Shown: one piece after another, positions 18,386-27,528 of the stretch | How positions within the stretch are numbered: the first letter of the stretch is position 1 | How the letters are laid out: each line of letters starts with the position of its first letter | Assembly: GCF_004342165.1 (NCBI RefSeq) | Contig: NZ_SMAL01000001.1 | Span: 301,591-365,590, forward strand | Length of the DNA: 64,000 nt | Source: Natranaerovirga pectinivora | Lineage (GTDB): Bacteria; Bacillota; Clostridia; Lachnospirales; DSM-24629 | Direction: 5' to 3' | Program-made: the position numbers and the translations under genes | The notes under the pieces: generated by a model | What the model was told of the DNA's origin: nothing | Seen by the model: the letters and a program-made list of their open reading frames with translations, nothing else | The model's database searches: none

Positions 18386-18461
18386 ATAAAATACTTAGTG
18401 AAATAGATAGATTGGATATACTCTCTTTATGAATGAGTAATTTTTGCCTGGAGGTTTTTTT

Positions 18462-19058
18462 ATGAAAATTGGGATTATTGATTATGGGATGGGGAATCTG
18501 CATAGTGTTGTTAATGCCTTGAGTTTTATTGGTGTTGATAGTTTTGTTTCTGCAGATCCTGTTGCGTTGAATAAAAGTGATAAATTGATTTTACCTGGTG
18601 TTGGTGCTTTTAAGGACGCTATGGATGAGTTGAAGAAGAATGCTTTACATACTTGGATTAAAGAGGTTTCTAGTAAAGAGGTGCCTTTATTAGGGATTTG
18701 TCTTGGGATGCAGCTTCTTTTTGAGTCTTCTGAGGAGCATGGTCTTTCAGAAGGATTAGGGTTATTGAAAGGTCATATTAAAAAGTTAGAGGTGCCTTAC
18801 AAGATTCCACATATGGGTTGGAATGAATTGATTATTAAAAAAGAAGCCCCTATTTTTAAAGGTCTAGAAGATAAGCATGTGTATTTTGTTCATTCTTATC
18901 ATTTAGAAACAGATGAAGATATTGTGAGTGCAACAACGAATTATGGTAAAGAGGTTCAAGTTGCAGCTCAGCAGAATAACTTATTTGCATTACAGTTCCA
19001 CCCAGAAAAAAGTGGGGATGTAGGACTGAACATACTTAAAAACTTTTCAAAACTTTAG
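18462..19058 (+). CDS. hisH: Imidazole glycerol phosphate synthase, glutaminase subunit
   Basis: HisH releases ammonia from glutamine and channels it to HisF. The 198-residue class I amidotransferase has GIIDYGMGNLHS at the N-terminus, the nucleophile Cys in LLGICLGMQLLFESS, and the His/Glu pair in LQFHPEKSG. The ATG at 18462 follows CTGGAGG; an in-frame start at 18444 is rejected. Its first half is T- and G-rich in the coding strand (GGG, TTG, AAG codons), fading to normal A-rich usage downstream. That mirrors the end of hisB across the palindromic block. Confidence 0.94.
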   Translation: MKIGIIDYGMGNLHSVVNALSFIGVDSFVSADPVALNKSDKLILPGVGAFKDAMDELKKNALHTWIKEVSSKEVPLLGICLGMQLLFESSEEHGLSEGLGLLKGHIKKLEVPYKIPHMGWNELIIKKEAPIFKGLEDKHVYFVHSYHLETDEDIVSATTNYGKEVQVAAQQNNLFALQFHPEKSGDVGLNILKNFSKL

Positions 19059-19070
19059 GAGGATTATATA

Positions 19071-19796
19071 ATGCAGTTATATCCAGCAATTGATATAAAA
19101 AAGGGTCAGTGTGTACGTTTAAGACAAGGTAAGTTTGAAGAAATGGATGTGTATTCTAATACACCAGAAGAAGTTGCCAAGGAATGGGAACGTTTAGGGG
19201 GTACATTTATTCATGTGGTTGATTTAGATGGGGCATTAGTTGGCAAATCAGTGAATGAAGAAACCATTAAAAAAATAGTTGAAGCTGTAAATGTTCCTGT
19301 CCAAGTAGGTGGTGGTATTCGTACCATTCAAGATATTGAGAGAAAATTAAACCTTGGTGTTTCTAGGGTTATTATTGGAACAAAAGCAGTGGAAGATCCA
19401 AATCTGGTGAAAGAAGCAATACGACTTTTCGGACCAGAGAAAATAGTCATTGGTATAGATGCTAAAAATGGAATGGTAGCAGTTGAAGGTTGGGAGAAAG
19501 TTAGTAAATTAACAGCTCTTGACTTATGCAAAGATATGGCAAGTATCGGTGTTAAAACAGTTGTTTATACTGATATTGCAAAAGATGGTATGCTTATGGG
19601 TCCTAACCTTGAGTATACAGGCTTATTGGCTTCTGAAACAGGCTTAGATATTATTGCATCAGGTGGGGTTTCTTCATTGAAAGACTTAGAAAACCTAGAA
19701 AAAGTTAATGTTGAAGGGGCTATTATTGGAAAAGCTTTGTATACCAATAATATTCAATTAGATGAAGCCGTTAGAATGTTTGAAAGAGGTGAGTAA
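19071..19796 (+). CDS. hisA: Phosphoribosylformimino-AICAR-phosphate isomerase
   Basis: HisA is a TIM-barrel isomerase opening the ribose of ProFAR to PRFAR. The 241-residue protein starts with [18 protein letters not shown], which holds the N-terminal catalytic Asp. It has VQVGGGIRT and the C-terminal catalytic Asp in [16 protein letters not shown], then IIASGGVSS for phosphate binding. Two half-barrel repeats are evident. The ATG at 19071 follows AGGAGG. It ends one base before hisF. Confidence 0.95.
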   Translation: MQLYPAIDIKKGQCVRLRQGKFEEMDVYSNTPEEVAKEWERLGGTFIHVVDLDGALVGKSVNEETIKKIVEAVNVPVQVGGGIRTIQDIERKLNLGVSRVIIGTKAVEDPNLVKEAIRLFGPEKIVIGIDAKNGMVAVEGWEKVSKLTALDLCKDMASIGVKTVVYTDIAKDGMLMGPNLEYTGLLASETGLDIIASGGVSSLKDLENLEKVNVEGAIIGKALYTNNIQLDEAVRMFERGE

Positions 19797-19797
19797 G

Positions 19798-20559
19798 ATG
19801 CTTACTAAAAGAATCATTCCTTGTTTGGATGTTGATAAAGGTAGAGTAGTAAAAGGCGTAAATTTTGTAAACTTAGTTGATGCAGGGGATCCTGTTGAAG
19901 TTGCTAAAGAGTATAATAAAAGTTTAGCAGATGAGATTGTATTTTTAGATATTACAGCTTCTCATGAAGCAAGGGATACAATAGTTGATGTGGTTAAACA
20001 AACAGCTGAACAAATTTTTATTCCCCTTACAGTTGGTGGGGGTATTAGAACTATAGAGGACATTAAAAAGATTCTAAGAGCTGGAGCGGATAAAGTATCT
20101 CTTAATTCAGCAGCAGTGAATCGTCCAGAGCTGATTACAGAAGGTGCCAATATGTTTGGTAGTCAATGTATTGTAGTGGCCATTGATGCAAAGAAAAACG
20201 AAGAAAAAGGCAGCTTTGATGTCTATATCAATGGTGGAAGAATTAATACTGGTCTAGATGTTTTAGAATGGGCTAAAAAAGTTGAAAGTTTAGGTGCAGG
20301 TGAAATTCTTTTAACAAGTATGGATGCAGATGGTACTAAAAAAGGTTATGATATAGAAGTAACCAAATTAGTAAGTGAAGCTGTTAATATTCCTGTTATC
20401 GCATCAGGCGGCGCGGGAACAATGGAAGACTTTAAAGATGTATTGACACAAGGTTCTGCAGATGCAGCACTAGCCGCGTCATTATTTCATTTTAAAGAGA
20501 TAGACATAAAAGATTTAAAGGAATACTTAAAAGAAGAAGCAATACCAGTTAGAATATAG
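19798..20559 (+). CDS. hisF: Imidazole glycerol phosphate synthase, cyclase subunit
   Basis: HisF forms imidazole-glycerol phosphate and AICAR from PRFAR and ammonia delivered by HisH. The 253-residue TIM barrel opens with [20 protein letters not shown] (first catalytic Asp). It has [11 protein letters not shown], the second Asp in [15 protein letters not shown], and [12 protein letters not shown]. The ATG at 19798 is reached after AGAGGTGAG and one base after the hisA stop; earlier in-frame codons lie in hisA. AICAR links this pathway to purine synthesis. Confidence 0.95.
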   Translation: MLTKRIIPCLDVDKGRVVKGVNFVNLVDAGDPVEVAKEYNKSLADEIVFLDITASHEARDTIVDVVKQTAEQIFIPLTVGGGIRTIEDIKKILRAGADKVSLNSAAVNRPELITEGANMFGSQCIVVAIDAKKNEEKGSFDVYINGGRINTGLDVLEWAKKVESLGAGEILLTSMDADGTKKGYDIEVTKLVSEAVNIPVIASGGAGTMEDFKDVLTQGSADAALAASLFHFKEIDIKDLKEYLKEEAIPVRI

Positions 20560-20570
20560 GAGGTAGTATT

Positions 20571-21191
20571 ATGGACTTTAAAACATTTAAATTAAATCAA
20601 GATGGCCTTATCCCTGTGGTGACTCAAGATTACATAACAAATGAAGTGTTAATGCTGGCTTATATGAACGAAGAAGCCTATCAGAAAACATTAGAAACAG
20701 GAAAAGTACATTACTATAGCCGTTCAAGACAAAGCCTTTGGTTAAAGGGTGAAACTTCAGGACATTTTCAATGGTTAAAGGACATAAAAATTGACTGTGA
20801 CCTTGATACAATTCTTGTTAAAGTAAAACAAGATGGTGTGGCTTGCCATACAGGAAGCGATACTTGTTTCTTTACAGATATAGAAAGCAATTGGAAAGAA
20901 AAAGGTCAATCCGTAAGTAACATTCTAACAGATGTATATGATGTCGTATTAGATAGAAAACAAAACCCTAAAGAAGGCTCTTATACCAACTATCTGTTTG
21001 AAAAAGGAATAGATAAGATCCTTAAAAAAGTAGGGGAAGAATCATCAGAAATCATCATCGGTGCTAAAAATGAAGGAAGCGAAGAAATGGTATATGAAAT
21101 ATCTGATTTGCTTTATCATTTAACAGTGTTAATGGTTGAAAAAGACGTCAATTGGAATGATATTATGGTTGAGTTAAGTAAAAGAAGATAG
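20571..21191 (+). CDS. hisIE: Bifunctional PR-AMP cyclohydrolase/PR-ATP pyrophosphatase
   Basis: This fusion carries out steps 2 and 3 of the pathway. Residues 1-115 are the HisI cyclohydrolase with [21 protein letters not shown] and the metal-binding [20 protein letters not shown]. Residues 120-206 are the HisE pyrophosphatase with [14 protein letters not shown] and [12 protein letters not shown]. The ATG at 20571 follows AGGAGG. It is the last gene of the operon. With it the window encodes every pathway step except a histidinol-phosphate phosphatase. Confidence 0.94.
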   Translation: MDFKTFKLNQDGLIPVVTQDYITNEVLMLAYMNEEAYQKTLETGKVHYYSRSRQSLWLKGETSGHFQWLKDIKIDCDLDTILVKVKQDGVACHTGSDTCFFTDIESNWKEKGQSVSNILTDVYDVVLDRKQNPKEGSYTNYLFEKGIDKILKKVGEESSEIIIGAKNEGSEEMVYEISDLLYHLTVLMVEKDVNWNDIMVELSKRR

Positions 21192-21201
21192 TTTTAATAT
21201 A

Positions 21202-21227
21202 GTCCACACAATGTGTGGACTTTTTAT
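21202..21227 (+). terminator. Terminator of the his operon
   Basis: AGTCCACAC (21202-21210) pairs with GTGTGGACT (21214-21222) around a 3-base loop, followed by a T tract. Confidence 0.85.
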
Positions 21228-21373
21228 ATGCTTAGAAATTCAGTCCCATAGTTGTATTTAAATTTGTGTATAACATATAAGAATGGAAGTGATTACAGAA
21301 AAGATGAACTATAATTAAAATTGGGTTCAAAAACAAATTAATAAACAAATTAAGAGAAATTTAACGATTAATG

Positions 21374-21402
21374 TTGAAAAATAAAAGTAATTAATGTATA
21401 AT
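21374..21402 (+). promoter_or_regulatory. Promoter of the Tad-like locus
   Basis: TTGAAA (21374-21379), 17-base spacer, TATAAT (21397-21402). The leader to the first gene would be about 120 bases and very AT-rich. Confidence 0.65.
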
Positions 21403-21527
21403 TTAAAAAAACATTCCTTGAATAAAGAATAACAAGATAAAATGCGAGGGTTATTCTAAATACTTTGATTGAAATAAAAAACTCCATTTATAATTAAAAA
21501 TAATTATATTTATGTGAAGGGATAAAT

Positions 21528-22391
21528 ATGAAAAATAAAAAATTACTTTATAATAGTCAGATTATAACAAATAAAGTGGTTAAGAATTTTAGAAAACTTC
21601 TTATAACAGTTTATAACAATCCTGACTTTGTTGCTGAATTAGGATGGGTTATAACAAATACCACTAATCTAAAGGTATTATTAATTGATTCAGATGCATT
21701 AGAATCAAGTTTGGCACAAACATTGGGAATGAAAAACACATATAATACGGCAGTAAATTCGCCGTTAATTACTCAAAGTAGCTTTAATATAGCGATGGAT
21801 TATATATCTAAAGAAACATTCAATAAAAAAGTTTTCGAATCTATCTGTGTGCAGCTACAGTCAAGCTTATATGTTTTAACGGGAAATGACAATCTAGAGA
21901 ATTATGAATACTATCCTAACAATGCTTTTGTCAAATTATTAAATGGATCATTAGAGATTTTTGATATTGTTTTAGTTAATACCAATTCAAATATTTATGA
22001 TGAGTTTTTAATCCATTCCTTTTATCACAGTGATATATTGCTCTTTCCTATTGAGGCTTACTTAAATAGATTACATACTATAAACTCTTATTTAGCTTTT
22101 TTACATAACAAACAAAATATAAGTATTGAAAAAGGCAAGTTCATTTCTTTTAACTATAGAAAAGAAATTCATTTGCCAGATGCTTATATGAAAGAAATTA
22201 CCAATAACAACTTTATAGGCAGAATAGACTATGATGAAAAACGATTGCTTTATAAAAATTATATTGATAAATGTTATGCAAAAACTATGCCATATCATAT
22301 TAAAAACCAATATAACAGTTTATTATATCAATTTAATATAACGCAAAAAAAATCTTTTTTAGAAACAGTAAAATACAAATTAAGTAAATAG
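21528..22391 (+). CDS. CpaE/TadZ-like protein without a P-loop
   Basis: The 287-residue protein occupies the position of the MinD/ParA-like CpaE/TadZ factor, which localises Tad pilus machines. The ParA fold is suggested by VLLIDSDALESSL (residues 50-62, the strand holding the switch Asp) and IVLVNTNSN (the Walker B region). Where the deviant Walker A lysines should be (about 27-35) it reads TVYNNPDFV, with no Gly-Lys-Thr. It therefore probably does not hydrolyse ATP, as in atypical TadZ proteins. There is no response-regulator domain. ATG 21528 follows GAAGGGAT; the next gene is 9 bases on. The family call rests on context plus weak motifs. Confidence 0.6.
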   Translation: MKNKKLLYNSQIITNKVVKNFRKLLITVYNNPDFVAELGWVITNTTNLKVLLIDSDALESSLAQTLGMKNTYNTAVNSPLITQSSFNIAMDYISKETFNKKVFESICVQLQSSLYVLTGNDNLENYEYYPNNAFVKLLNGSLEIFDIVLVNTNSNIYDEFLIHSFYHSDILLFPIEAYLNRLHTINSYLAFLHNKQNISIEKGKFISFNYRKEIHLPDAYMKEITNNNFIGRIDYDEKRLLYKNYIDKCYAKTMPYHIKNQYNSLLYQFNITQKKSFLETVKYKLSK

Positions 22392-22400
22392 GGTGATGTA

Positions 22401-23606
22401 ATGCCATTGATTAAGACTCAAAATGAATATTTATATAAGACGCAAAATTTGATTAAAGATAAAAATAAGCATTATACATTAGATTCTCATAAATTCATTA
22501 AAGAAATAATCAATCAAGTTATTAAGGAATATTACACATTAATATATGATGTTAATAATGGAGTCAATTCGGAACCCTTAAAAAAAGAAGTAGAACGATT
22601 GATAGATAAAAACTTTAAACAAGTATTGTTTGATCGGGAAGAAGTAAAAAAACAAGTCTTTAATTTTTTATTTGGATATGGTATTTTACAAGATTTAATC
22701 AATGATGACACCATATCAGATATTGATTTTACAAGATACAATTATGGCACAATAAAAAGAAATGGGAAAAAAGAGTTATTGGACATTCAGTTTGAAGATG
22801 AAAAGGAGTTTGAGAATTTTTCAAAGCTAATGATTCTAAGAAATGGTGGTATTATTGATGAAAACAACTCTCATTGCAGGGTTTCTGATGAGAGATATAG
22901 GTTACGGATTAATGTTGCAATCCAGCCACGAAACAATACAGGTACATGTTTGATTATAAGAAAACATAGAATGAATCAATATAATTTAGATGACCTTCAA
23001 TCCTTAAAAATGATAACAGCAGAACAAAAAAATTATCTTAAAGAAAATGCTAAAAATCTAAATAAAAGCTTTTTTATCATCGGAAAAGGCGCAGCTGGAA
23101 AAACAACACTACTTAGAGCCATACTTATGGAAATTGATAAACTTAAAAGTGTTATGATTTGTGAGAAGGACACAGAGCTTTATTTAAATGATCACCCCAA
23201 TTTTATACTACAAAAAATTAAAAAAGAAGAAGAAGGAGGTAAAAAGGTTACTCTTAGGGATTTGGTAAGAGATTCTTTAACAATGTCTATAGATGCACTT
23301 TTTATTGGAGAAATGGTGGCTGATGAGGTTTGGGATGTTATAAATGCGGGAAGCACAGACCATATAGTAGGAGGAACATTACACTCAAAGTCGAAAGAAG
23401 AATTTATTGAAAGAATAATTACAATGATAGATTTAGGAAGATTAAATCTATCTGAAATAACCATTAAAAAGATAATCAAAAATGCAATTCCTTTTTTTGT
23501 ATATATTAAAGATTTTAGGGTTGTAAACATAACTGAAATAGTGGACTATAACCCTAAAAAAGATGAGTTTGTTTTTAAAGAAATATTAAGGAGTGATATA
23601 GATTGA
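22401..23606 (+). CDS. TadA/CpaF-type secretion ATPase
   Basis: The motor ATPase of a Tad/Flp pilus or related type II/IV machine (401 residues). Walker A is GKGAAGKT at residues 228-235, where GGTGSGKT is usual; Walker B is in DALFIGEM (298-305); and the His box is GTLHS (325-329). The Asp box region is VMICEKDTEL. The N-terminal 100 residues form the usual helical domain. ATG 22401 follows GGGTGATG. Its stop overlaps the next start (GATTGA), so the ATPase and membrane protein are probably made together. Confidence 0.85.
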   Translation: MPLIKTQNEYLYKTQNLIKDKNKHYTLDSHKFIKEIINQVIKEYYTLIYDVNNGVNSEPLKKEVERLIDKNFKQVLFDREEVKKQVFNFLFGYGILQDLINDDTISDIDFTRYNYGTIKRNGKKELLDIQFEDEKEFENFSKLMILRNGGIIDENNSHCRVSDERYRLRINVAIQPRNNTGTCLIIRKHRMNQYNLDDLQSLKMITAEQKNYLKENAKNLNKSFFIIGKGAAGKTTLLRAILMEIDKLKSVMICEKDTELYLNDHPNFILQKIKKEEEGGKKVTLRDLVRDSLTMSIDALFIGEMVADEVWDVINAGSTDHIVGGTLHSKSKEEFIERIITMIDLGRLNLSEITIKKIIKNAIPFFVYIKDFRVVNITEIVDYNPKKDEFVFKEILRSDID

Positions 23607-24607
23607 TAAATTTAATTATGTCATCTCATATAACAATTACTCTTATAATACTGATTGTAATACTTAATATATATATTTGTTCTTTGCTATCTCAAAAAAT
23701 ACACTTGTATACTCTAATTAAAACTTCTAAGAAATTTATATACTCAGGGGTTAATATATTGGAACAAGTAGCAAAAGACAATTTAGAAAAAAGAATCATG
23801 CTAATGGAGAGTATTAACTCTAATTATAAAATAAAATTTAATATTATAGAAAAATTAGACTTACTTTATATAGAAAGATCTAACATTAAAAAAATCATTC
23901 CTTTTATAAATATATACACCTTATTAATATTTGAAGCAATTATTTTTATACTTTTCTTTAATCTAATATTTAATATATTCTACTCTATAATCGTTGCAAT
24001 GTCTTTATCTATTCTAATAGCATTAATCCCTTTTTTATTATTAGATGCCTATGGCAAATACAACAGTGAAAAGATTCGTAAGATGATGAGTGATTTTCTA
24101 ACAATCTTGAGAGATTGGGTAGAAGTGAGAAATGACTTGTTATATGCATTTAATAAATCCATTCAAAATAATTTACAAGAACCATTAAATACATATTTAA
24201 AAGAATGTGTTGTTCAGATTGAACAAGGTGTAGATACAAGTATTGCATTAGATTTATTATCCTATAAAGTAAATAATAATTATTTTTATAGAGTGACACT
24301 AAATTTAAAGCAAACTTTAAAAAGCAAAGGCAATCTACTTATACTATTATCAAAACTTCAAGATGAGGCTTTAAAGTTAGAAGATGAATATAGTAGAAGA
24401 AAGTTGAAATCATATTTTGATAGGTTATACCTTAATGGCTTTATTGTTGGAATCATCTTTGTTTTCTATTACTCACTATTTTTAAATGAGGCATTAAGAG
24501 AAATATATATTCAGACAGCAGCTGGTCGTGTCATATTAAACATGTCATCAATTATGTTATCAATAGGGCTGTTTTTATCATTAAAAACAACTAAATTTGA
24601 TTTTTAA
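23603..24607 (+). CDS. TadB-like inner-membrane platform protein
   Basis: A type II secretion F-domain protein of 334 residues. One hydrophobic helix lies at the N-terminus (about 10-28), two long ones near 110-160, then a cytoplasmic helical F domain and two C-terminal helices near 280-325. This is the TadB layout. It probably starts with TTG at 23603, 7 bases after AAGGAGTG; an ATG at 23618 is the alternative. TadB/TadC pairs form the platform on which TadA works. Confidence 0.75.
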   Translation: MINLIMSSHITITLIILIVILNIYICSLLSQKIHLYTLIKTSKKFIYSGVNILEQVAKDNLEKRIMLMESINSNYKIKFNIIEKLDLLYIERSNIKKIIPFINIYTLLIFEAIIFILFFNLIFNIFYSIIVAMSLSILIALIPFLLLDAYGKYNSEKIRKMMSDFLTILRDWVEVRNDLLYAFNKSIQNNLQEPLNTYLKECVVQIEQGVDTSIALDLLSYKVNNNYFYRVTLNLKQTLKSKGNLLILLSKLQDEALKLEDEYSRRKLKSYFDRLYLNGFIVGIIFVFYYSLFLNEALREIYIQTAAGRVILNMSSIMLSIGLFLSLKTTKFDF

Positions 24608-24623
24608 AAAGGGTGGGAGAATT

Positions 24624-25523
24624 TTGCTGGATCTCTTATTAATAATTAAAGAAAGTAATATATTGATAGTTTTGGTAATTCTAGTGCTCCTTGTGAGTAT
24701 ACATATTTCTAGTTTGTTAACTCAAAAACTTGAGGCGAGTCTTAATAAGAATATAGAATGGGCTAAAAGCCCAAGAAGAATAAAAAAGACCACTCAATAT
24801 TTAAAAATTAAAAAGATAAGTATGAATATAAAAAAGATTGGTGCATTAGAAAGGTACATAGGTAAAGCAAATCACACAATGAAAAGAGCTGGAGAAAATA
24901 GAAAATTTGCTTGTGCTATTTATTTGTTTTTTAGAGATATGTTACCAATAACTTTTGCTGGGTTTTTATTTATTCAAAGAGAATTTAATTTAATGATATA
25001 TGTTTTTATTTTTAGGCTAATAGTAAATTTTTATGTGTATCAAGAAATAAAAAAACAAGCAAACTTGTTTAAAAAAGATGCTTATATGTTGTATTCTTTC
25101 TTAAACAATCAAATATCATCTGGGGTAAAACAAACTGATGCCATTAAAAATCTTCATAAAGTAACAAATGATAAAAAGTTAAAAGAAAGATTGAAATTAA
25201 TGGCTGCAACTTATATTGTAACCACCAATATCGATGAATCACTAAAATACATTACAGATTATTATTATACTCAAGAAGCTAGATCTATGGCTGTTGCAAT
25301 AAAATTGGGTGTAGATACAGGAAATAATAGCACAACTCTAGAAAAGAAAGAAGAGAATATGCTTAATCAATTTATGGATATGGTAAAATTCGAAACGGAA
25401 AAGCTTAAATATAAATATCTTATGATTGGTATTATAATTGGCATTCCTTTAATAATTTTTATTTCATATCCTTTAGTGATAGATCTTTTACAAGCAGAAA
25501 AACAAATATTTATGAATAATTAA
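24624..25523 (+). CDS. TadC-like inner-membrane platform protein
   Basis: The 299-residue second F-domain protein has hydrophobic helices near 8-25, 100-140 and 275-292. A helical segment about 150-260 carries the F-domain features QISSGVKQTDAIKNL and AVAIKLGVDTGNNST. The likely start is the TTG at 24624, just after GGTGGGAG; a TTG at 24597 overlaps tadB and lacks such a site. Its C-terminal membrane helix ends eight or so residues before the stop. Its pairing with the upstream gene supports the TadC role. Confidence 0.72.
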   Translation: MLDLLLIIKESNILIVLVILVLLVSIHISSLLTQKLEASLNKNIEWAKSPRRIKKTTQYLKIKKISMNIKKIGALERYIGKANHTMKRAGENRKFACAIYLFFRDMLPITFAGFLFIQREFNLMIYVFIFRLIVNFYVYQEIKKQANLFKKDAYMLYSFLNNQISSGVKQTDAIKNLHKVTNDKKLKERLKLMAATYIVTTNIDESLKYITDYYYTQEARSMAVAIKLGVDTGNNSTTLEKKEENMLNQFMDMVKFETEKLKYKYLMIGIIIGIPLIIFISYPLVIDLLQAEKQIFMNN

Positions 25524-25543
25524 AAATAAGGAGGTAATGTGAA

Positions 25544-25777
25544 ATGAAAAGCAAACTTTTAAAAGCTTTAGTAACAATGGAGGTAAGGGTAAAGGAATTT
25601 GTAAAAAGGGAGGAAGGAGAATTTGGAATAGGTTGGGTTATTGGTGTTGCAATAGTTTTAATTATTAGTGCATTTGTATTGGTTCCTGGACTAAGAGGTT
25701 TTGCTGAAGATATCATGGAAAAGGTAGAGGGTTGGTATTCTAATACAATTGAAGCTAAAATTTTTAATGCTAGTTAG
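25544..25777 (+). CDS. Flp-like pilin
   Basis: A 77-residue protein with a charged N-terminus (VKEFVKREEGEFG) running straight into a hydrophobic helix (IGWVIGVAIVLIISAFVLVPG), then a short polar tail. That is the shape of type IVb Flp prepilins, and it lies directly after TadC with a strong AAGGAGG site. The classical Glu at +5 after a Gly cleavage site is not clear, so processing by a prepilin peptidase is inferred. No prepilin peptidase gene (TadV/CpaA) is in the window. Confidence 0.65.
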   Translation: MKSKLLKALVTMEVRVKEFVKREEGEFGIGWVIGVAIVLIISAFVLVPGLRGFAEDIMEKVEGWYSNTIEAKIFNAS

Positions 25778-25787
25778 GGGTTAAGAT

Positions 25788-26177
25788 ATGGAGATTTCAA
25801 AAATAATAACCATTAGTTTTTCTATTGTTCTTTTATTGTGTATAACAGTTTTTATTGTAGAACTCCTTGTTCCCATTTCCCTTAAAAAGGATTTCAACGT
25901 AGTGTGTAATACATATAAGGAAGTAGCAAAAAGAAATGGGGGGATAACAGTAGAAGAAAAAGATGCATTATTAATAGCACTGGAAAAATTAAATTTACAG
26001 AGTATTGACATATCAAATATAACTTTAGTAAGTACTAAAGGATATGAGGAAGACATAATTTTTGAAGTATCAGCTACATATAGTAGAAGTTTATTAACTA
26101 GTATTTTTGAAAGAGATGAAAGAGAATTGGTATTTTTTTATTCTAGGACATTTAGTAATAGAAGATTAGTCAATTAA
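25788..26177 (+). CDS. Pilin-like/TadE-like minor protein
   Basis: Not recognised by motif. The 129-residue protein has one N-terminal membrane helix (about 7-29) and an extracytoplasmic domain of about 95 residues. It lies 10 bases after the Flp-like pilin and in the same run, so it is probably a minor pilin or pseudopilin of this machine. It has no Cys residues in the mature part apart from one near position 39. Confidence 0.55.
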   Translation: MEISKIITISFSIVLLLCITVFIVELLVPISLKKDFNVVCNTYKEVAKRNGGITVEEKDALLIALEKLNLQSIDISNITLVSTKGYEEDIIFEVSATYSRSLLTSIFERDERELVFFYSRTFSNRRLVN

Positions 26178-26199
26178 ATATAAGGTGGTTTAATAGGAA

Positions 26200-26742
26200 A
26201 TGATAAAAGAGCTAACTAAAACTACAAGAGGAGATATTGGGATTATAGAAGTAATATTATTTACTTGCATCATAGTTTTTATCGTATTTCCCGTATTTTC
26301 AATTGTATTTGAAAAGGTAGCACTAGATATGAAGGCAGATGAGATTAAAGACATAATAAAAGACGCAACAGAATCCACATTTGTAGCATTAAACATTGAC
26401 AGCACATCAGTAGAAAATATTGATGTAGATATAGAACGGTTTAAAGAAATATTTGAAGAATATTTAATAATAAATTTTAATTTAAATGAAGATTTTTCCC
26501 CTAAGGAAAACTCAATGGTAGATGCTCCAGTAACAATAAATAAAATTCTATTTTATGGATCTGAGGATATACCAATTACACATCCAACAAAGGAGATTAC
26601 TTATAATAGGCCTTTTATAGAAATTGAGGTTTTATTTCCTATAAAACCCCACCTGTATAGAAAAGCAATTCTAAATGCTTTAGGGAGAGAGTATTTAGAG
26701 GTTAATATAAACTACTACTATACTTTGCCTATAAATAATTAA
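26200..26742 (+). CDS. TadE/TadF-like minor pilin
   Basis: The 180-residue protein has a short basic N-terminus (IKELTKTTRGDIG) followed by a glutamate (IIE) and a long hydrophobic helix to about residue 36. The exported domain (40-180) is acidic. The RGDIG-IIE junction resembles the cleavage region of TadE/TadF pseudopilins. It overlaps the CpaB-like gene by one base (TAATG), indicating coupling. The exact family is uncertain. Confidence 0.55.
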   Translation: MIKELTKTTRGDIGIIEVILFTCIIVFIVFPVFSIVFEKVALDMKADEIKDIIKDATESTFVALNIDSTSVENIDVDIERFKEIFEEYLIINFNLNEDFSPKENSMVDAPVTINKILFYGSEDIPITHPTKEITYNRPFIEIEVLFPIKPHLYRKAILNALGREYLEVNINYYYTLPINN

Positions 26743-27418
26743 TGAAAGGAAAAAGAATATCTGTGAGACTAAGATTTAACAAAATAATTATATTCTTCAT
26801 TCTATTAGCTGGTTTATTAACAGTATCTGGATTAGTATTAAGAACAATGGTGAATTTTAATCCAGAAACTTATATCATTGTATTTAAGGATAATTATACT
26901 AAAGGAACTAAAGTAGAAGAGTATATGTTAAATTACAGCTATAAAGTTACAACTGTTCCTAAAAATGCAGTAGAGAATAAGAAAGATATAATAGGTAAAT
27001 ACCTTTCACAGATGTCTTTACAGATCAACACATTGTTAATAATATCTTGTTAGAAGAAAGTGAATTGCCTAAAGAAAATAATGATATTAAAGAAGGTAAT
27101 GTAATTGTCACTTATAAGTTTAACAACCCAGATGCAGCCAATGGCTGGTTGTTAGAGAAAAATCAAAAGGTCACATTAGCATACAGCCCTTTTACGAGCA
27201 CCCCTAATCAAGATTCAACAATACCTAATAATTTATTTAATTATAAATACATACAAGCAAAAATTTATGAAATTATAGACGAGCAGTTAATATCAATTGA
27301 AGAACATACTTTTAACAAAAGAAATTCTTTATACATTTCATTTGAAGTAACAGAAGAAGATGGAAAATTTATAATAGCATCGAAAGATAAAGGAAGGTTA
27401 GATATTTATTGGGATTAA
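26742..27418 (+). pseudogene. CpaB/RcpC-like pilus gene split by a frameshift
   Basis: Two overlapping reading frames, 26742-27053 and 27047-27418, read as one protein if the frame steps back one base near 27006-27011. Then IIGKYLS joins TDVFTDQHIVNNILLEE, giving about 225 residues: one membrane helix (about 12-34), a SAF-like domain with the IGKY signature typical of CpaB, and a C-terminal domain. No classical slippery heptamer is seen, so a one-base deletion (or a sequencing error) is likeliest. In the first frame the ORF ends 14 codons after the break. CpaB in Gram-negatives helps the secretin; in a monoderm its role is unclear. Confidence 0.7.
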
Positions 27419-27473
27419 GATTTAAAAATTTGGATCATAATTTTTTAATAATGGAACAAGAAATAGTGCATTA

Positions 27474-27515
27474 AAAAAAGAAGGAATATAAATAATATAT
27501 ATTTCTTCTTTTTTT
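27474..27515. terminator. Bidirectional terminator
   Basis: A 17-bp stem with one G-T pair (27474-27490 with 27498-27514), A-rich on the left and T-rich on the right. It separates the Tad-like locus from a convergent small gene. Confidence 0.8.
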
Positions 27516-27528
27516 AAAAAATAAAATA

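Larger units (their letters stand above)
18039..18461. other. Palindromic non-coding block inside the his operon
   Basis: No credible ORF. It holds, in order: hairpin R1a (18050-18090); hairpin R1b (18094-18106 with 18139-18151); a long imperfect hairpin whose inner stem is a perfect 10 bp (18184-18193 with 18213-18222); and hairpin R2 (18345-18375). R1 and R2 have relatives elsewhere in the window. No consensus promoter is visible before hisH, so hisHAF-IE transcription probably passes through the block. Confidence 0.75.

Noticed and set aside
27000-27020. Programmed -1 frameshift in the CpaB-like gene
   Set aside because: No X-XXY-YYZ slippery heptamer and no clear downstream stimulatory hairpin. 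A deletion is simpler.
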